The notes under the pieces were generated by a model that saw nothing but the letters and a program-made list of their open reading frames with translations, did not search any database and was not told where the DNA came from. From assembly GCF_033473495.1 (NCBI RefSeq), contig NC_088939.1:1922001-1986000 (forward strand): 64,000 nucleotides of DNA, read 5' to 3'. The translations under genes and the position numbers were made by a program. Source of the stretch: Cercospora beticola. Taxonomy: Eukaryota > Ascomycota > Dothideomycetes > Mycosphaerellales > Mycosphaerellaceae. Position 1 is the first letter of the stretch; the number at the start of each line of letters is the position of its first letter. Positions 33,907-43,359 of the stretch are shown piece after piece.

Positions 33907-34565
33907 GCTGATCGCGAAAATGCGAAAGGTGAAGTTGGAGCGGCATCCAGAGGAGTCGGCATTGTGAGCCTCTCATATACTGCCCGGCTCGCTCTAGACC
34001 TGCTGAATGCTTGAGCTACCCCGTGGCCTGTACGACACTGAGACTGCAGAAGAAGACCCATATTGCCCCCAAAAGCGCGAGGGGTAGTGGCAATTTGGGG
34101 GCTGCCGCTTGGCTCTCATTGGTGGGCAAATCTGCGAATCTGGACGACCTGGAATTCACGGCACGTCTTCACAACAATCGCACCTCTTTCGGCTTCACCA
34201 GGATGGTCGTGCAGGCGCACAGGATTCAAGCTGCATCTCTCCGCATCACAGGTCGTCGCCACGAGGCTACTAAACGACCACGTCCCGCGTGCGCGGAATG
34301 CTGGTCTTGCGCTTCAGTGTCCTTCAGGAGGTGAGCCAGCGAGAGCACATACGCATGGTGCGGCAGCTTTAGACAAGCGACTGCGAGCACGGCTGCAAAA
34401 AGCCCGTGCCGTGATTATGAATCTTCCAGGCCGAAAAGGCACGAACTCTGCAGAACAGCCAGGACAGAGTTGCCGGGCTTAGGTCCTCACGCACGCCTGG
34501 TAACAAACACTCTTGTCAGAAACGTCAGAGACCATTGCGCTTGGACTTGGGAGGCTCTATACCAT
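33907..34565. other. Intergenic, 659 bp
   Basis: This is upstream of the leftward pectinase and downstream of the leftward transporter. No gene, repeat or convincing operator was seen; the CGGA-N8/9-TCCG element found at the cluster genes was not noticed here. Confidence 0.45.
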
Positions 34566-36708
34566 CTATCGATCTGATACGGTTTCTATGTGGACTGCAG
34601 CTCCACCCTTGTCGACAGTGGAGTCGCCACGCTCCACCTTGCCAGCGTGGATCATGTCTTGAACATCGTGCCGGATCTTTTCTTCCTCCGTTGGATAAGC
34701 ATGGCGCCACATGGTGTACAGAGGTCGCGCAAAGAGGTCGTCCATCGACTCTATTGAACGACCCTTCATCTCCGGGAGGCAGAAGAATATGAACACCACT
34801 CCGCCGTAAGTCAACATGGAGTAGAGAAGGAACGTTCCCCTGCACAGCTTGTCAGTCTATCTGCTCAAACATGCTTGCAGAAGGAGTCACTCACCAGCCC
34901 ATCTCGGACAGCATCACTGGAGTCGCCTTGGTGATGCCATAGTCCACTATCCAGTTGATGAAGAAGCAGAAGGACATGCAGAAAGATCTGATTCGCGTCG
35001 GGAATATCTCCGCTGCAACGACGTAGCATGCGACAGAGTGGCCGAAACTCCAGCCAAATGCATAGATGTAGATGAAAACTATTCCGACAATACCACCTGC
35101 CGGCGTGCCTCCGACCGCGTCTTCACTGGCGTTGCCACCTGCGTACTTTATGTACAATGCCAGGTACAACATTGCAGTGGCCTGAAGACTTGCACCTATC
35201 AGGAGCGGCAGTCGGCGACCGATGCGACTGATTGAATATCAGTATTACGTGAACTATATTTGCGACGGTTGTACGACTTACTCGACAAGATATGCCACAT
35301 AAAAGATCGTAGTAACGAACTTCACAATGCCGTACACACCCTGGAGACCGGTGAGCTACTCGTTAAATGACCATTATACGGCGCACGACTTACGGTGGTA
35401 AGCAATGTATTGCTGTTGCCCTTTACCCCAATGAGCTTGAATATGGAAGGAGCATAATCTAGAGTCAGGAACCACTGCATCAGCGAATACTCTCTCCAAA
35501 ATCTCAACGTGTCCAAGGCAAGGAGTGTTCCGATACGTACAGTTCAAACTGTCTGTTCCGGTGAACTTGTGGAAAAGGAACAGCATCACTGCAAGAAAAA
35601 ATCGTTGAAAGTTGCTCTTGTTCCCGAATACGTCCTGAATGATCGTCCAGACGTTGTGTCCTTGGTGTGCCTGGAAGATGTCAGCTTCACGATAAAGAGC
35701 CAGACCATGGACGAGTGCAGGATACCGCTTGCTCGAAGCGCACTTGTGCTTCAATCTCCTGGTATTCCGTCTGGATATATGGATGATTTGCAGGCAGCTT
35801 CCGCAAAGCCATCAAGTTTTTCAGCCCTTGTTCAGACTTCCCGCGGTTGATCAAGTAGCGAGGTGTTTCTGGAATGAACGGGATCATAAGACACATGAGA
35901 GCTCCCGGAATCAGCTGGATCCCCATTGCGAGCCTCCACTGTGTATGGTTATGCTCGGCATTGTGCCAAAGTGACACACAATAATTGACCCAGAACGCTA
36001 AGGCAAGCGAGAACACGATCATGAGGTTGTACGTTGCCGTCATGGATCCACGGACGCTTTTTGGGGCGTTCTCTGCCAGAAATTGGGGACTTGCAAAGCT
36101 GGTCAGTGGCAGGCACAACGATATCTTAGGCACATTTTCGTGCATTTAAGATGCCTTCTAGCGACCAAACTTACCTCAACATCGAGCTGGCGCCAACGCC
36201 CATACCGCCGATGAATCGTCCGGCCAGGAGTGTGTCGTAGTCGGCGATCATTTGCATCACAGCACCGATGAGGAAGACTATGCCCCAAAGGAATACGGAC
36301 CATTTGCGACCCAGGACATCGGATGTAGGCCAGGCGCAGAGCGCTCCAGCAGAGCCCTACAACGGAGATCAGTCTTGCTCCCCATGGTTGTAATGCTTGG
36401 CCAACTCACTCCTGCTGCAAGCATAGCAGCGATGGTTCCCTGAGCGAAAATCAGCGCAATTCTGAATGCAGGTACGACTGGAAATATACGCTTTTCGCAT
36501 CAACCGCCTCTTGAGATAGCCCGCTGAGTCCGAACGCATTCTCAAACGAAGGGAGTGTGAGGATTCCGCCGATATTTCCCGAGTCGAAGCCATAGAAGCA
36601 GCCCGCCCACGCGAGAGTTACCAACAGGTAGAGGAGTCGGCCGTTGAAGATTGCCTTTGGATCAGTCCTGGCCTCTTTGCTGGCCCAGATGCTCGTTCCA
36701 CCAGCCAT
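34566..36708 (-). CDS. MFS sugar/quinate-type transporter, copy 1
   Basis: The start is ATG 36706-36708 (MAGGTSIWASKEA). The gene is split by several short introns; coding blocks read by eye run from RLLYLLVTLAWAGCFYGFD through DVLGRKWSVF, LAGRFIGGMGVGASSM, the block around PETPRYLINRG, FLFHKFTGTDSLN, GWSFGHSVACYVVAAEIFP and EMKGRSIESMDDLF, ending HIETVSDR. These are the sugar-porter signatures (GRK loop, RFIGG, PETPRYL, PE.KGRS). Twelve membrane segments are expected in the plasma membrane with proton symport. It is a close paralogue of the transporter at 55.1-57.0 kb and shares its leading MAGG, DSLN junction and C-terminal RSIESMDDLF. It is divergent from the Asp-box gene across a region holding two CGGA/TCCG elements. 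The substrate is probably a sugar acid, quinate-like compound or sugar. Confidence 0.85.
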
Positions 36709-36814
36709 CTTTTCGAGCACTCAAGCCAAGTCTTCGTGTGCTTGGGAGCCCGTGGCAGATGCGCCCAAGAAAAGCTTAGAGACCCCAAGGGCACCAGGCC
36801 AAGATATAAACACG

Positions 36815-36831
36815 CGGAACCACTCACTCCG
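36815..36831. promoter_or_regulatory. Inverted repeat CGGA-N9-TCCG (candidate Zn2Cys6 site)
   Basis: Half-sites CGGA at 36815-36818 and TCCG at 36828-36831 are separated by 9 bp; the flanking bases extend the palindrome to GCGGA/TCCGC. Gal4-type regulators bind such CGG inverted pairs. Confidence 0.65.
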
Positions 36832-36898
36832 CAACTCCAGATTACCCCACAACGTGTGTTAGGCGAGGTGTGGAGAGGCCTCCACGTGGTTTTTGTGT

Positions 36899-36914
36899 CG
36901 GAGAGGAGGTTCCG
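36899..36914. promoter_or_regulatory. Inverted repeat CGGA-N8-TCCG (candidate Zn2Cys6 site)
   Basis: Half-sites at 36899-36902 and 36911-36914 with 8 bp between; flanks extend it to TCGGA/TCCGA, identical to the halves of the element at 52461-52476. Confidence 0.7.
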
Positions 36915-37116
36915 AGTACGTACGGCATGGACCGAGAAGCGGATTTGAGACAATCGACTCTCCCCCGGCCGGCTGAAGGTCGCCGAGCTCACTGTTCACA
37001 CTGATCGATGCTGATCAAAGTGAAAGTTAACGTCGACCCTGGTTACCAACGTCCTCACTCAAGCTATCCGATAACTCAGTGTCGAGCACCTCTGCTTCAT
37101 TGAACAGGCAACCAAG

Positions 37117-38298
37117 ATGGCAGCAATCTTCGAGGAACCAGCACCCGATTTTGAGAACTTCGTTCTGACACCGAAGTCGCATCCCGTACAACACACAGAA
37201 TGCTTCATTCCGGCAGCGACACCGCAATGTCATGCTTCCAATCTCTTGATCCTAGATAATGGCGAGATGCTCTGCGCTTGGTTTGGAGGCACACAAGAAG
37301 GCAAACCAGACATCAGCATTTATCTCTCTCGTCGATCAATAGGCTCAACATCCTGGACCAAAGCCAAGAAAGTCACATTCGATACCACGAGAAGTGAGCA
37401 GAATCCTGTTTTGTTCCAGACTCCATCTGGCGAGGTCTGGTTGCTGTACACATCCCAACACCTTGGTGATCAAGACTCCGCTTTCGTCAAGAAGCAAGTC
37501 TCGCTTGATAATGGCTATACATGGAGCGAGCCAGAGGCGCTCTTTACCGAACCTGGAACATTTATTCGACAGCCTGTCGTCATTCTCGAGAATGGCTCGT
37601 GGGTCGTGCCAACGTTCAGATGTCGCTCAGAACCAGGCGAGCGATGGGTCGGCAACGATGATATATCAGCCATCCGCGTCTCTCAGGATCAAGGCAAGAC
37701 GTGGATCGAAAGAGAAGTGCCCAATAGCTTTGGTGCAGTACACATGGAGATCAAGCAACTCAAGGATAGAAGCTACCTTGCCCTATTCCGCAGTAGGTGG
37801 GCCGATTTTGTCTACAAAGCGACTTCTTCCAATGGTATCGATTGGTCTGAGCCAACGGCAACAACTCTCCCCAACCCAAACGCCGGAATCTGCTTCGATG
37901 TTCTGCCGTCAGGGCGAGTGCTTGCCGTCTACAATCACTCCTCCCGCCTCAATGCACAGGGTCGAAGAGAAGGACTGTACGACGATATCGCAGCTGCAGA
38001 CGATGTTCGATCCAACCAAGCAAGCAAACATGCTGGCAAGGAGGCATTCTGGGGCGCACCAAGAGCTCCTTTGTGTCTCGGATGGAGTGATGATGACGGA
38101 AAATCGTGGAAACACAGGATTCTGGAGGAAGGTGATGGATACTGCATGACGAATAACAGTGAGCAGAAGCTGAATCGGGAGTTGAGCTATCCGAGTATGG
38201 TACTGGGAGAGGACGAGGTGGTGCATGTCGCTTTCACATTCTGGAGGCAAGGGATAAAATATGTACAGCTGAGTTCAGATGTGGTGAACAGCTTGTAG
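37117..38298 (+). CDS. Asp-box (BNR) sialidase-like protein, cytoplasmic
   Basis: A single exon gives 393 residues from ATG 37117. The protein has a beta-propeller of the sialidase type. Asp-box-like turns recur: SLDNGYTWSEP, SQDQGKTWIER, SSNGIDWSEP and SDDDGKSWKHR. The N-terminal CHASNLLILDNGEMLCAWFGG and the later FIRQPVVILENG match the BNR_2 group found near sugar-acid genes in bacteria and fungi. There is no signal peptide, unlike secreted sialidases. Arg and Asp/Tyr residues that could make a sialidase site exist but cannot be assigned by eye. It may hydrolyse or isomerise a sugar-acid conjugate in the cytosol. Its promoter is shared with transporter 1. Confidence 0.82.
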   Translation: MAAIFEEPAPDFENFVLTPKSHPVQHTECFIPAATPQCHASNLLILDNGEMLCAWFGGTQEGKPDISIYLSRRSIGSTSWTKAKKVTFDTTRSEQNPVLFQTPSGEVWLLYTSQHLGDQDSAFVKKQVSLDNGYTWSEPEALFTEPGTFIRQPVVILENGSWVVPTFRCRSEPGERWVGNDDISAIRVSQDQGKTWIEREVPNSFGAVHMEIKQLKDRSYLALFRSRWADFVYKATSSNGIDWSEPTATTLPNPNAGICFDVLPSGRVLAVYNHSSRLNAQGRREGLYDDIAAADDVRSNQASKHAGKEAFWGAPRAPLCLGWSDDDGKSWKHRILEEGDGYCMTNNSEQKLNRELSYPSMVLGEDEVVHVAFTFWRQGIKYVQLSSDVVNSL

Positions 38299-38928
38299 GT
38301 AAATCACTTAATGATGGATGGTTGATCATGGTCGCTCACGCTGCAATGCTGGTCACCAAGCAAGCACTGCTCCAGACTGAGCCATTTAGCTTCGTAAGCA
38401 TCGCGGAAGGACAGGCGGATTCTGCAAAGGGTAACTTTTAACCAGCGGCCAACATAAAATCACCTGCAGCGAACTTGTGGCCTTCGCATTGTGACTCGTT
38501 TAGATCATTGTTTCGTCCGTTGCAGTGAGCCTACATGTGCCTATTGCCTGCGCACTGCTCGCCTTATCGCCGTCAAGGTAAAATCATAAGCCATTGCCAG
38601 ACGTGGTCTACCTTTAAACAAACATTAAAGTGTGGCACCAAACCCAGACACGCATCGCTGGCGAACACCTCGCTGCGATTCACCTTCCGTCTATTAGACC
38701 ATTACTCGTATCGCTCTTGCGCAAGAGACCTGAAGACGCGATTTTTGCACTTCAGCCTCTAAACAGGAGGAGCGCCGGACATCCCCCTCATGGCGCTCAA
38801 TCGACTCCACCTCAGCTTGCTTGTTCTGAGCGCTTTCCAGGCGGATTCGAAGGGGCCCTGAGCGTTATGGAATTGGTCATGCTGATGAGGTGCAATGGTT
38901 GCTCGCGATTTACTATGTACCTGTATGC
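38299..38928. other. Convergent intergenic region, about 630 bp
   Basis: This follows the Asp-box gene and precedes a leftward region of disrupted coding sequence. No gene or repeat is supported. Confidence 0.45.
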
Positions 38929-40594
38929 TCACATCGATGCCTTGACAAACGAACGCTCTTTGTGAAGAAACGCATGTCCATGCAAAGCTCTACTTCTTGT
39001 GATTGGGGTCGCCCGCTGTCGCGACGCCCGTGGTTCCCGGGTCAGCATCATCTCCTTCGCTCTCCTCATCTTCAAGCACTTGAATTTACCCCCGACAACT
39101 GAGTGAGAGTTCACAAGCGCTTCTGATCTCTTGCGCACAGCTTTGTTGAATGGCAACTTGTAGTCTTGGTAGTTTCTCGTGGCTGCAGTGAAGTGCATGT
39201 TCTTGAAGAAAAGATTGAGGTCAGTCAGAACACCTCGTTCCAGCATGATATGCTCGAAGTACTCGTTCACTCCGTTGGTGAGGGGAAACAGGGTGGTGCA
39301 GTCAGTCGGCTCAACCCGATATTGACTCGCAACATCGAAGAAGCCGTGAATCTTGCGTGAGCCGGTTCTGAGGTGATGGTTCCAGCCGGCGCCGCATTTA
39401 CCGATTTCCTTTTCGAAAAAGAAATACATGGTGAAATGCAACATGACTTCGGGCCTTGCATCATTGCCTCCCAACACCTGTTTCGTCCGCCGTTGTTGCC
39501 CGTGGAGTTGAAGTGCCAATGAAAAGCGCATACCGGGTCTGGACAGTCGATGTGATAGGCAGCATTCGCAAGGCTCTTGGGTGGCTTGATGTAGTGGACC
39601 TGTACAAAACGATCTCTGCACTGCAGCCGTGTTCGAGACACAAAGCAGGAATGAGAATGTCTCTGCTGTATTGCTCGACCATCTCGTGGTGACTCTGTTC
39701 AAAGTCAAACCTGAATGCATACTGCATGAGGCAATCAGGCTGGTTTCCATAACCGCGGCAGTTTCCCACACGAGTGCATTGCGTCCGGGCGTTATTGATG
39801 TTCCTCAGCTCGTATAGAGCATGTAATGTGTTGATGCAGGAGGTCTGACTGTTCAAATGCGAATATTCTGGCTTGCCACTGACACTGAGCCTCGCAAGCA
39901 TTTCGCCAGTAAGTCGTCCGAGCCAGACTTGAAGGACGAAATGGACCTGGAACTCGCCGTGGCAGGCGTTGCAACCGTCCCGTGGACATTTGTGGCCAAG
40001 TGGAAGCACGAAGACCTTGCCACTGATGCCGGCATAATCCGAGTACCTGACGTAGGGGTACAGGTCGCTCAGCGGCGAAAGAACGTATCCATCAAGGCAG
40101 CCGACTTCGTCAAGCCAATACTCGACAGCCTCACGTCGGAAAGGACCACGGTACCACAAGCGGCGAACGATTTCGAATGCCCGAAGCCCACACATGTACA
40201 TGAAGTCGCGGTCGCCAAGCAACGCTATCTTGCACACTGTCTCTGGGTCTTTGTGTCGGTATGCGCTCATGTACTCTTCGGCGCGTTCAACCGCAGTCGC
40301 CCGCACCCGATTGTGAGTCGGGCCAAACGGGCATGTCGGATATGCAGTTTTTGTGGGTATGTTTCCATCGACGAGTGGGTTTGTCTGGCACATCCATGCA
40401 AGTTGGAGGACATCTGGCAAGTCTTTGAACCAATCTTGTTGCTGGAATGCACACACATATTTTTCCTCGTTGCAGTGCTTGCATATCTTGTCGCTGGACG
40501 AGAGGAGAGCTCTCATGCCGATCCAGTTGCGGAGAGCAAAATGGAAGCTCCAGAAATGCACAAGTTGCGAGATCTCTCGCAGACTTGCTCCCAC
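38929..40594 (-). pseudogene. Hypothetical protein region using three frames in succession
   Basis: The open frame 40594-39461 (about 377 codons, no ATG at its start) reads like protein, with Cys/His-rich segments (KICKHCNEEKYVC, GHKCPRDGCNACHGEFQ) that may bind zinc, and LHALYELRNINNA. Near 39690 the plausible reading moves to a second frame (DRFVQVHYIKPPKSLANA, then FHWHFNSTGNNGG), and near 39500 to a third (TKQVLGGNDARPEVMLHF to LPFNKAVRKR). The shifts are not accompanied by introns long enough to be spliced at the second site. It may be a decayed gene, a gene with unseen introns, or carry sequence errors. I do not recognise a family. Confidence 0.4.
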
Positions 40595-40744
40595 AACTAC
40601 ATCGCTTGTCGAGACGGAGCGCCTTAGCTACGCTGCATAATGCAGAGATACGAGGATCGGAAGGGCACTCGACTTCCCCGGGCCGAGTAGTACGCAGTGT
40701 TCGTAGTTCCTGTTTCGCAAGGTCTCCAACTGATGCGGTATGGT

Positions 40745-40945
40745 TTAGTGCGATGTGGCACCGAACGCGATACAAGAAGGGATACCTCCGTATTTGGCAG
40801 CATCGGCTTTCAGCACATCGATCTGCTGTCGGAATTCATCGAACGACGAGGATGCGCCATTGGCTGAATATTGCTGGAACAGACCTCGGACGCCATTCGT
40901 GATGTAGGCGCACCGGCGGATCTGTTCAGCTGCACCAGGAGCCAT
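40745..40945 (-). CDS. Possible small protein, 66 residues
   Basis: ATG at 40943-40945 opens a frame beginning MAPGAAEQIRRCAYITNG and ending AFGATSH. The composition is protein-like and the frame continues upstream for 70 more codons without an ATG beyond a weak start. An adjacent frame encodes a hydrophobic run (ILVLGYLFVTLLINLRAQL), so an upstream exon with a membrane segment is possible. Evidence is limited to composition. Confidence 0.25.
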   Translation of the reverse strand: MAPGAAEQIRRCAYITNGVRGLFQQYSANGASSSFDEFRQQIDVLKADAAKYGGIPSCIAFGATSH

Positions 40946-41248
40946 TGAATGGATGTCGAGGTTGCGGAAGACAAGTGACGCTGTGTCCGAGCTGAGCACG
41001 GAGATTGATGAGAAGGGTGACGAATAAGTACCCGAGCACGAGAATTGCTGAGAAAGAAGTGAAGGGCTCGGAAATGAAGGCGGAGAGGTGGTGGTGTTGG
41101 TGGCATGTCGATTTCTGTAAATGTAAGCAGGCAGAAGTTTCGAAACGGAAGCCACTACGTGTCACTCACGCGTATTCTTCACCCTCTCTTTCTCTGATTC
41201 ACGATCATGCCTGCGATGCCGCACGTCTCCCATGATGTCTGGACGCCT

Positions 41249-41590
41249 ACACACATGGCCGCCGCATCTTGCCTTCAGTTCTTTCTCGTGAACTCCAGCA
41301 TGTTACGATGGATCGCAAGACTACACCCATGGCGACCGCATCTTGTCTTCAGTTTTCTCCCGCATTCTCCAGCATGTTACGATGGATCGCAAGACCACAC
41401 ACCTGTCCCATGCTGCTCTTCTTTCTGCTTGTACTTGTCGTACTGTTATTCAAGCTGCCGAGCATGGTACGATGGATAGCAAGAGCACACGCATCTCGAA
41501 CACTGCTCTGCTACTTTTGGCTCGTACTGATTTTGCTGCTCCTCGGGCTGCCGAGTATGCTACGATGGATAGCAAGACCACACGCATGCC
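41249..41590 (+). repeat. Degenerate direct repeats, at least four copies
   Basis: A core resembling CATGTTACGATGGATCGCAAG recurs at about 41299, 41373, 41463 and 41556 (intervals 74, 90 and 93 bp), each followed by an ACAC...CGCATC-like stretch and spaced by pyrimidine-rich DNA. A partial unit lies near 41249. Copies 2-4 are in phase, and one frame across them repeats a SMLRWIARPH-type motif alternating with hydrophobic runs (LFFLLVLVVLLF, FWLVLILLLLGLP). Whether this is expressed is unknown. Confidence 0.7.
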
Positions 41591-41994
41591 GACCGCATCT
41601 GATCTACCGCATGGAGCAAGTGACAGTGAGTGTGGTGCAGTCGTGGAAAATATGCGTTGAACAGAGCGGCGACTATGTACTCACTGTCCCGAACGGCAAC
41701 CACAAGGCGCCGTCACAAGGAACTCAATGCTTCCGATCAGGGCTGCTCGCTATTCTTCGCATCGCATTTCGTTGCCAAGTGACTTTCGGTGCTAGTGAGT
41801 GGCATTAGGCCACTTTGTTGCTTGTTCTTGAGAATTTGAGATTCTGTTGCGACAATTTGAGGCTCTGCCAATTCTTCCATCCTCTGCCTTCGATTCGCAA
41901 AAGCGGATCCTATATCTCCGAATCATTGAAGGCTCTCAGCTGTCCGGTTTGGCCTTGGGCAAGACTGCGCCGCAGAGCACTATTGGAAACACCA
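41591..41994. other. Intergenic, about 400 bp
   Basis: This runs from the last repeat to the stop codon of the DenD-like gene. The frame that crosses the repeats stays open to 41808 but loses any repeated pattern. Nothing else is supported. Confidence 0.4.
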
Positions 41995-42987
41995 TTATCT
42001 TCCGCCATTGGCTTTAGGCATGTAGTCTTCAATATAATCCCTGAAAGCCTGTTCCAGCTCCACATCCTCATCAAAACCCAGCTCTCTCGCTCTCGTGGTG
42101 TTGAAGTTGGCCGGCCATGATCCTACAATACTAGAAACCTTCTCGTCGTGTCTTTCTTGCACCAATTCCACAGCCTTCTCGCCACCCACAACGCGAAGAC
42201 TATCCAGCATCTCCTCTATCGAGACCGTCTTCCCGGGCAAGTTGACAATTCGACTTGCTCCTTGGAACTTGGCTTCCGGAATGTCTTTCGCTTTTACCAG
42301 GTTCCGTATCACAGTCCGAGACGAACAGACCCAAGCTTTCAGATCTCTGCTTACAGGAAGTGTGCTCCTCTCTCCATTTAGCGGCTCGCGAATGATGCCG
42401 GAGAAGAAAGAAGAGGCAGCACCTGTAGGCTTTCCAGGCCGCACGATAATGGTCGGCAACCGCACAATCCGTGCGTCGAGCAGTCCGCGTCGAGAGAAAT
42501 CATTTAGAAGAATTTCTGTGATGGACTTTTCTGCTCCGTATGAAGATTGTGGCAGAGGCATAGTATTCTCAGTCACGACTTCGTTCTCCTTGGCGGGCCC
42601 AAAAACAGCAAGACTGGAAGGAAAGACCACTCGAATCGGCTTAGAGCGTTGATCTTGTTGCTTGCGGATCGCATCTGTGATGAATCGCATAGAATCTATA
42701 TTGACACGTAGTCCAAGTTCTAGATCTGCTTCGGCTTGGCCTGACATAATCCCGTGTAGCAAATAAATCGTGGTGACCTCGGGCGTGATCAGTCGCGAGC
42801 AGGTTTCCGGGTCAGTCAGGTCGGCCGCAAAGGTTGAAATATCAACGGGCGCGCTTTTGGTCGGAACCTTTGGCGGAAGCACGTCTGTCAGAATGAGCCT
42901 TCGAACGTTTTTATCTTCGAGGAGCGAAGTGGCAAGAGCTTGTCCGATGAACCCGCCGGCGCCAGTAATCAGTATATGTTCGGCCAT
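41995..42987 (-). CDS. NAD-dependent sugar-acid dehydrogenase, DenD-like (SDR extended)
   Basis: The start MAEHILITGAGGFIGQ at ATG 42985-42987 is chosen because the Rossmann motif follows at once; the frame extends upstream without resemblance. The product has 330 residues. TGAGGFIG binds NAD. The active-site Tyr/Lys is in SSYGAEK, with Ser in VFPSSLAVFG. The segments YLLHGIMSGQAEADLELG and VRLPTIIVRPGKPTGAASSFFSGI closely follow D-erythronate dehydrogenase (DenD), which oxidises D-erythronate in bacterial acid-sugar pathways that also use a DUF1537 kinase. Here the DUF1537 gene is next upstream in the same direction, 372 bp away. The precise substrate is inference. Confidence 0.87.
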   Translation of the reverse strand: MAEHILITGAGGFIGQALATSLLEDKNVRRLILTDVLPPKVPTKSAPVDISTFAADLTDPETCSRLITPEVTTIYLLHGIMSGQAEADLELGLRVNIDSMRFITDAIRKQQDQRSKPIRVVFPSSLAVFGPAKENEVVTENTMPLPQSSYGAEKSITEILLNDFSRRGLLDARIVRLPTIIVRPGKPTGAASSFFSGIIREPLNGERSTLPVSRDLKAWVCSSRTVIRNLVKAKDIPEAKFQGASRIVNLPGKTVSIEEMLDSLRVVGGEKAVELVQERHDEKVSSIVGSWPANFNTTRARELGFDEDVELEQAFRDYIEDYMPKANGGR

Positions 42988-43359
42988 TGTTCTTCTGTGA
43001 CGGCAATATTGAGTGCGTGTAGCTGATTGTCGTTTATGGCGAGAGTTGAGAGCAATACTATATCTTGATTTCGTGATGACTTGGCGAATATACGTGTCGA
43101 TAAATGGCCAGTTCGTTTTCGCATACTGACCAACTCCGGTACACATGACAAACCTCAGTCTGCTCCGATCCAGTCGCTGGAACCGGAGTAGTCAAGCCTG
43201 GGCACGCGAAACCACTTCCGACTCTAGCGCGGAGCCTCTTCCCGGTCACGGAAGTCACAGGTCCGCAGTCGAAATCCTCAATTGGGTGGAAAGTCTGCGC
43301 CTAATAGATGGGAAGGAAAGGCAAGGATATGGCGAGTTGAAGATGGGTCTTTCGCTTCA
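42988..43359. promoter_or_regulatory. Promoter region of the DenD-like gene
   Basis: These 372 bp follow the stop codon of the kinase-reductase fusion gene. One CGGA-N9-TCCG element lies at 43249-43265, about 260 bp upstream of the DenD-like start codon. Confidence 0.55.
43249..43265. promoter_or_regulatory. Inverted repeat CGGA-N9-TCCG (candidate Zn2Cys6 site)
   Basis: CGGA at 43249-43252 and TCCG at 43262-43265, spacer 9 bp. The flanking base pair does not extend the palindrome, so this is the weakest of the five. Confidence 0.5.

Larger units (their letters stand above)
36709..37116. promoter_or_regulatory. Shared promoter of transporter 1 and the Asp-box gene
   Basis: This 408-bp region separates two start codons transcribed in opposite directions. 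It contains two copies of the cluster inverted repeat (36815-36831 and 36899-36914), 68 bp apart. A likely TATA element, ATATAAA, lies just upstream of the first copy on the plus strand at about 36804. The arrangement is that of co-regulated divergent genes. Confidence 0.7.

Noticed and set aside
37394..38149. Open frame of 251 codons inside the Asp-box gene
   Set aside because: It is an overlapping frame of a gene with clear repeats; no independent support.
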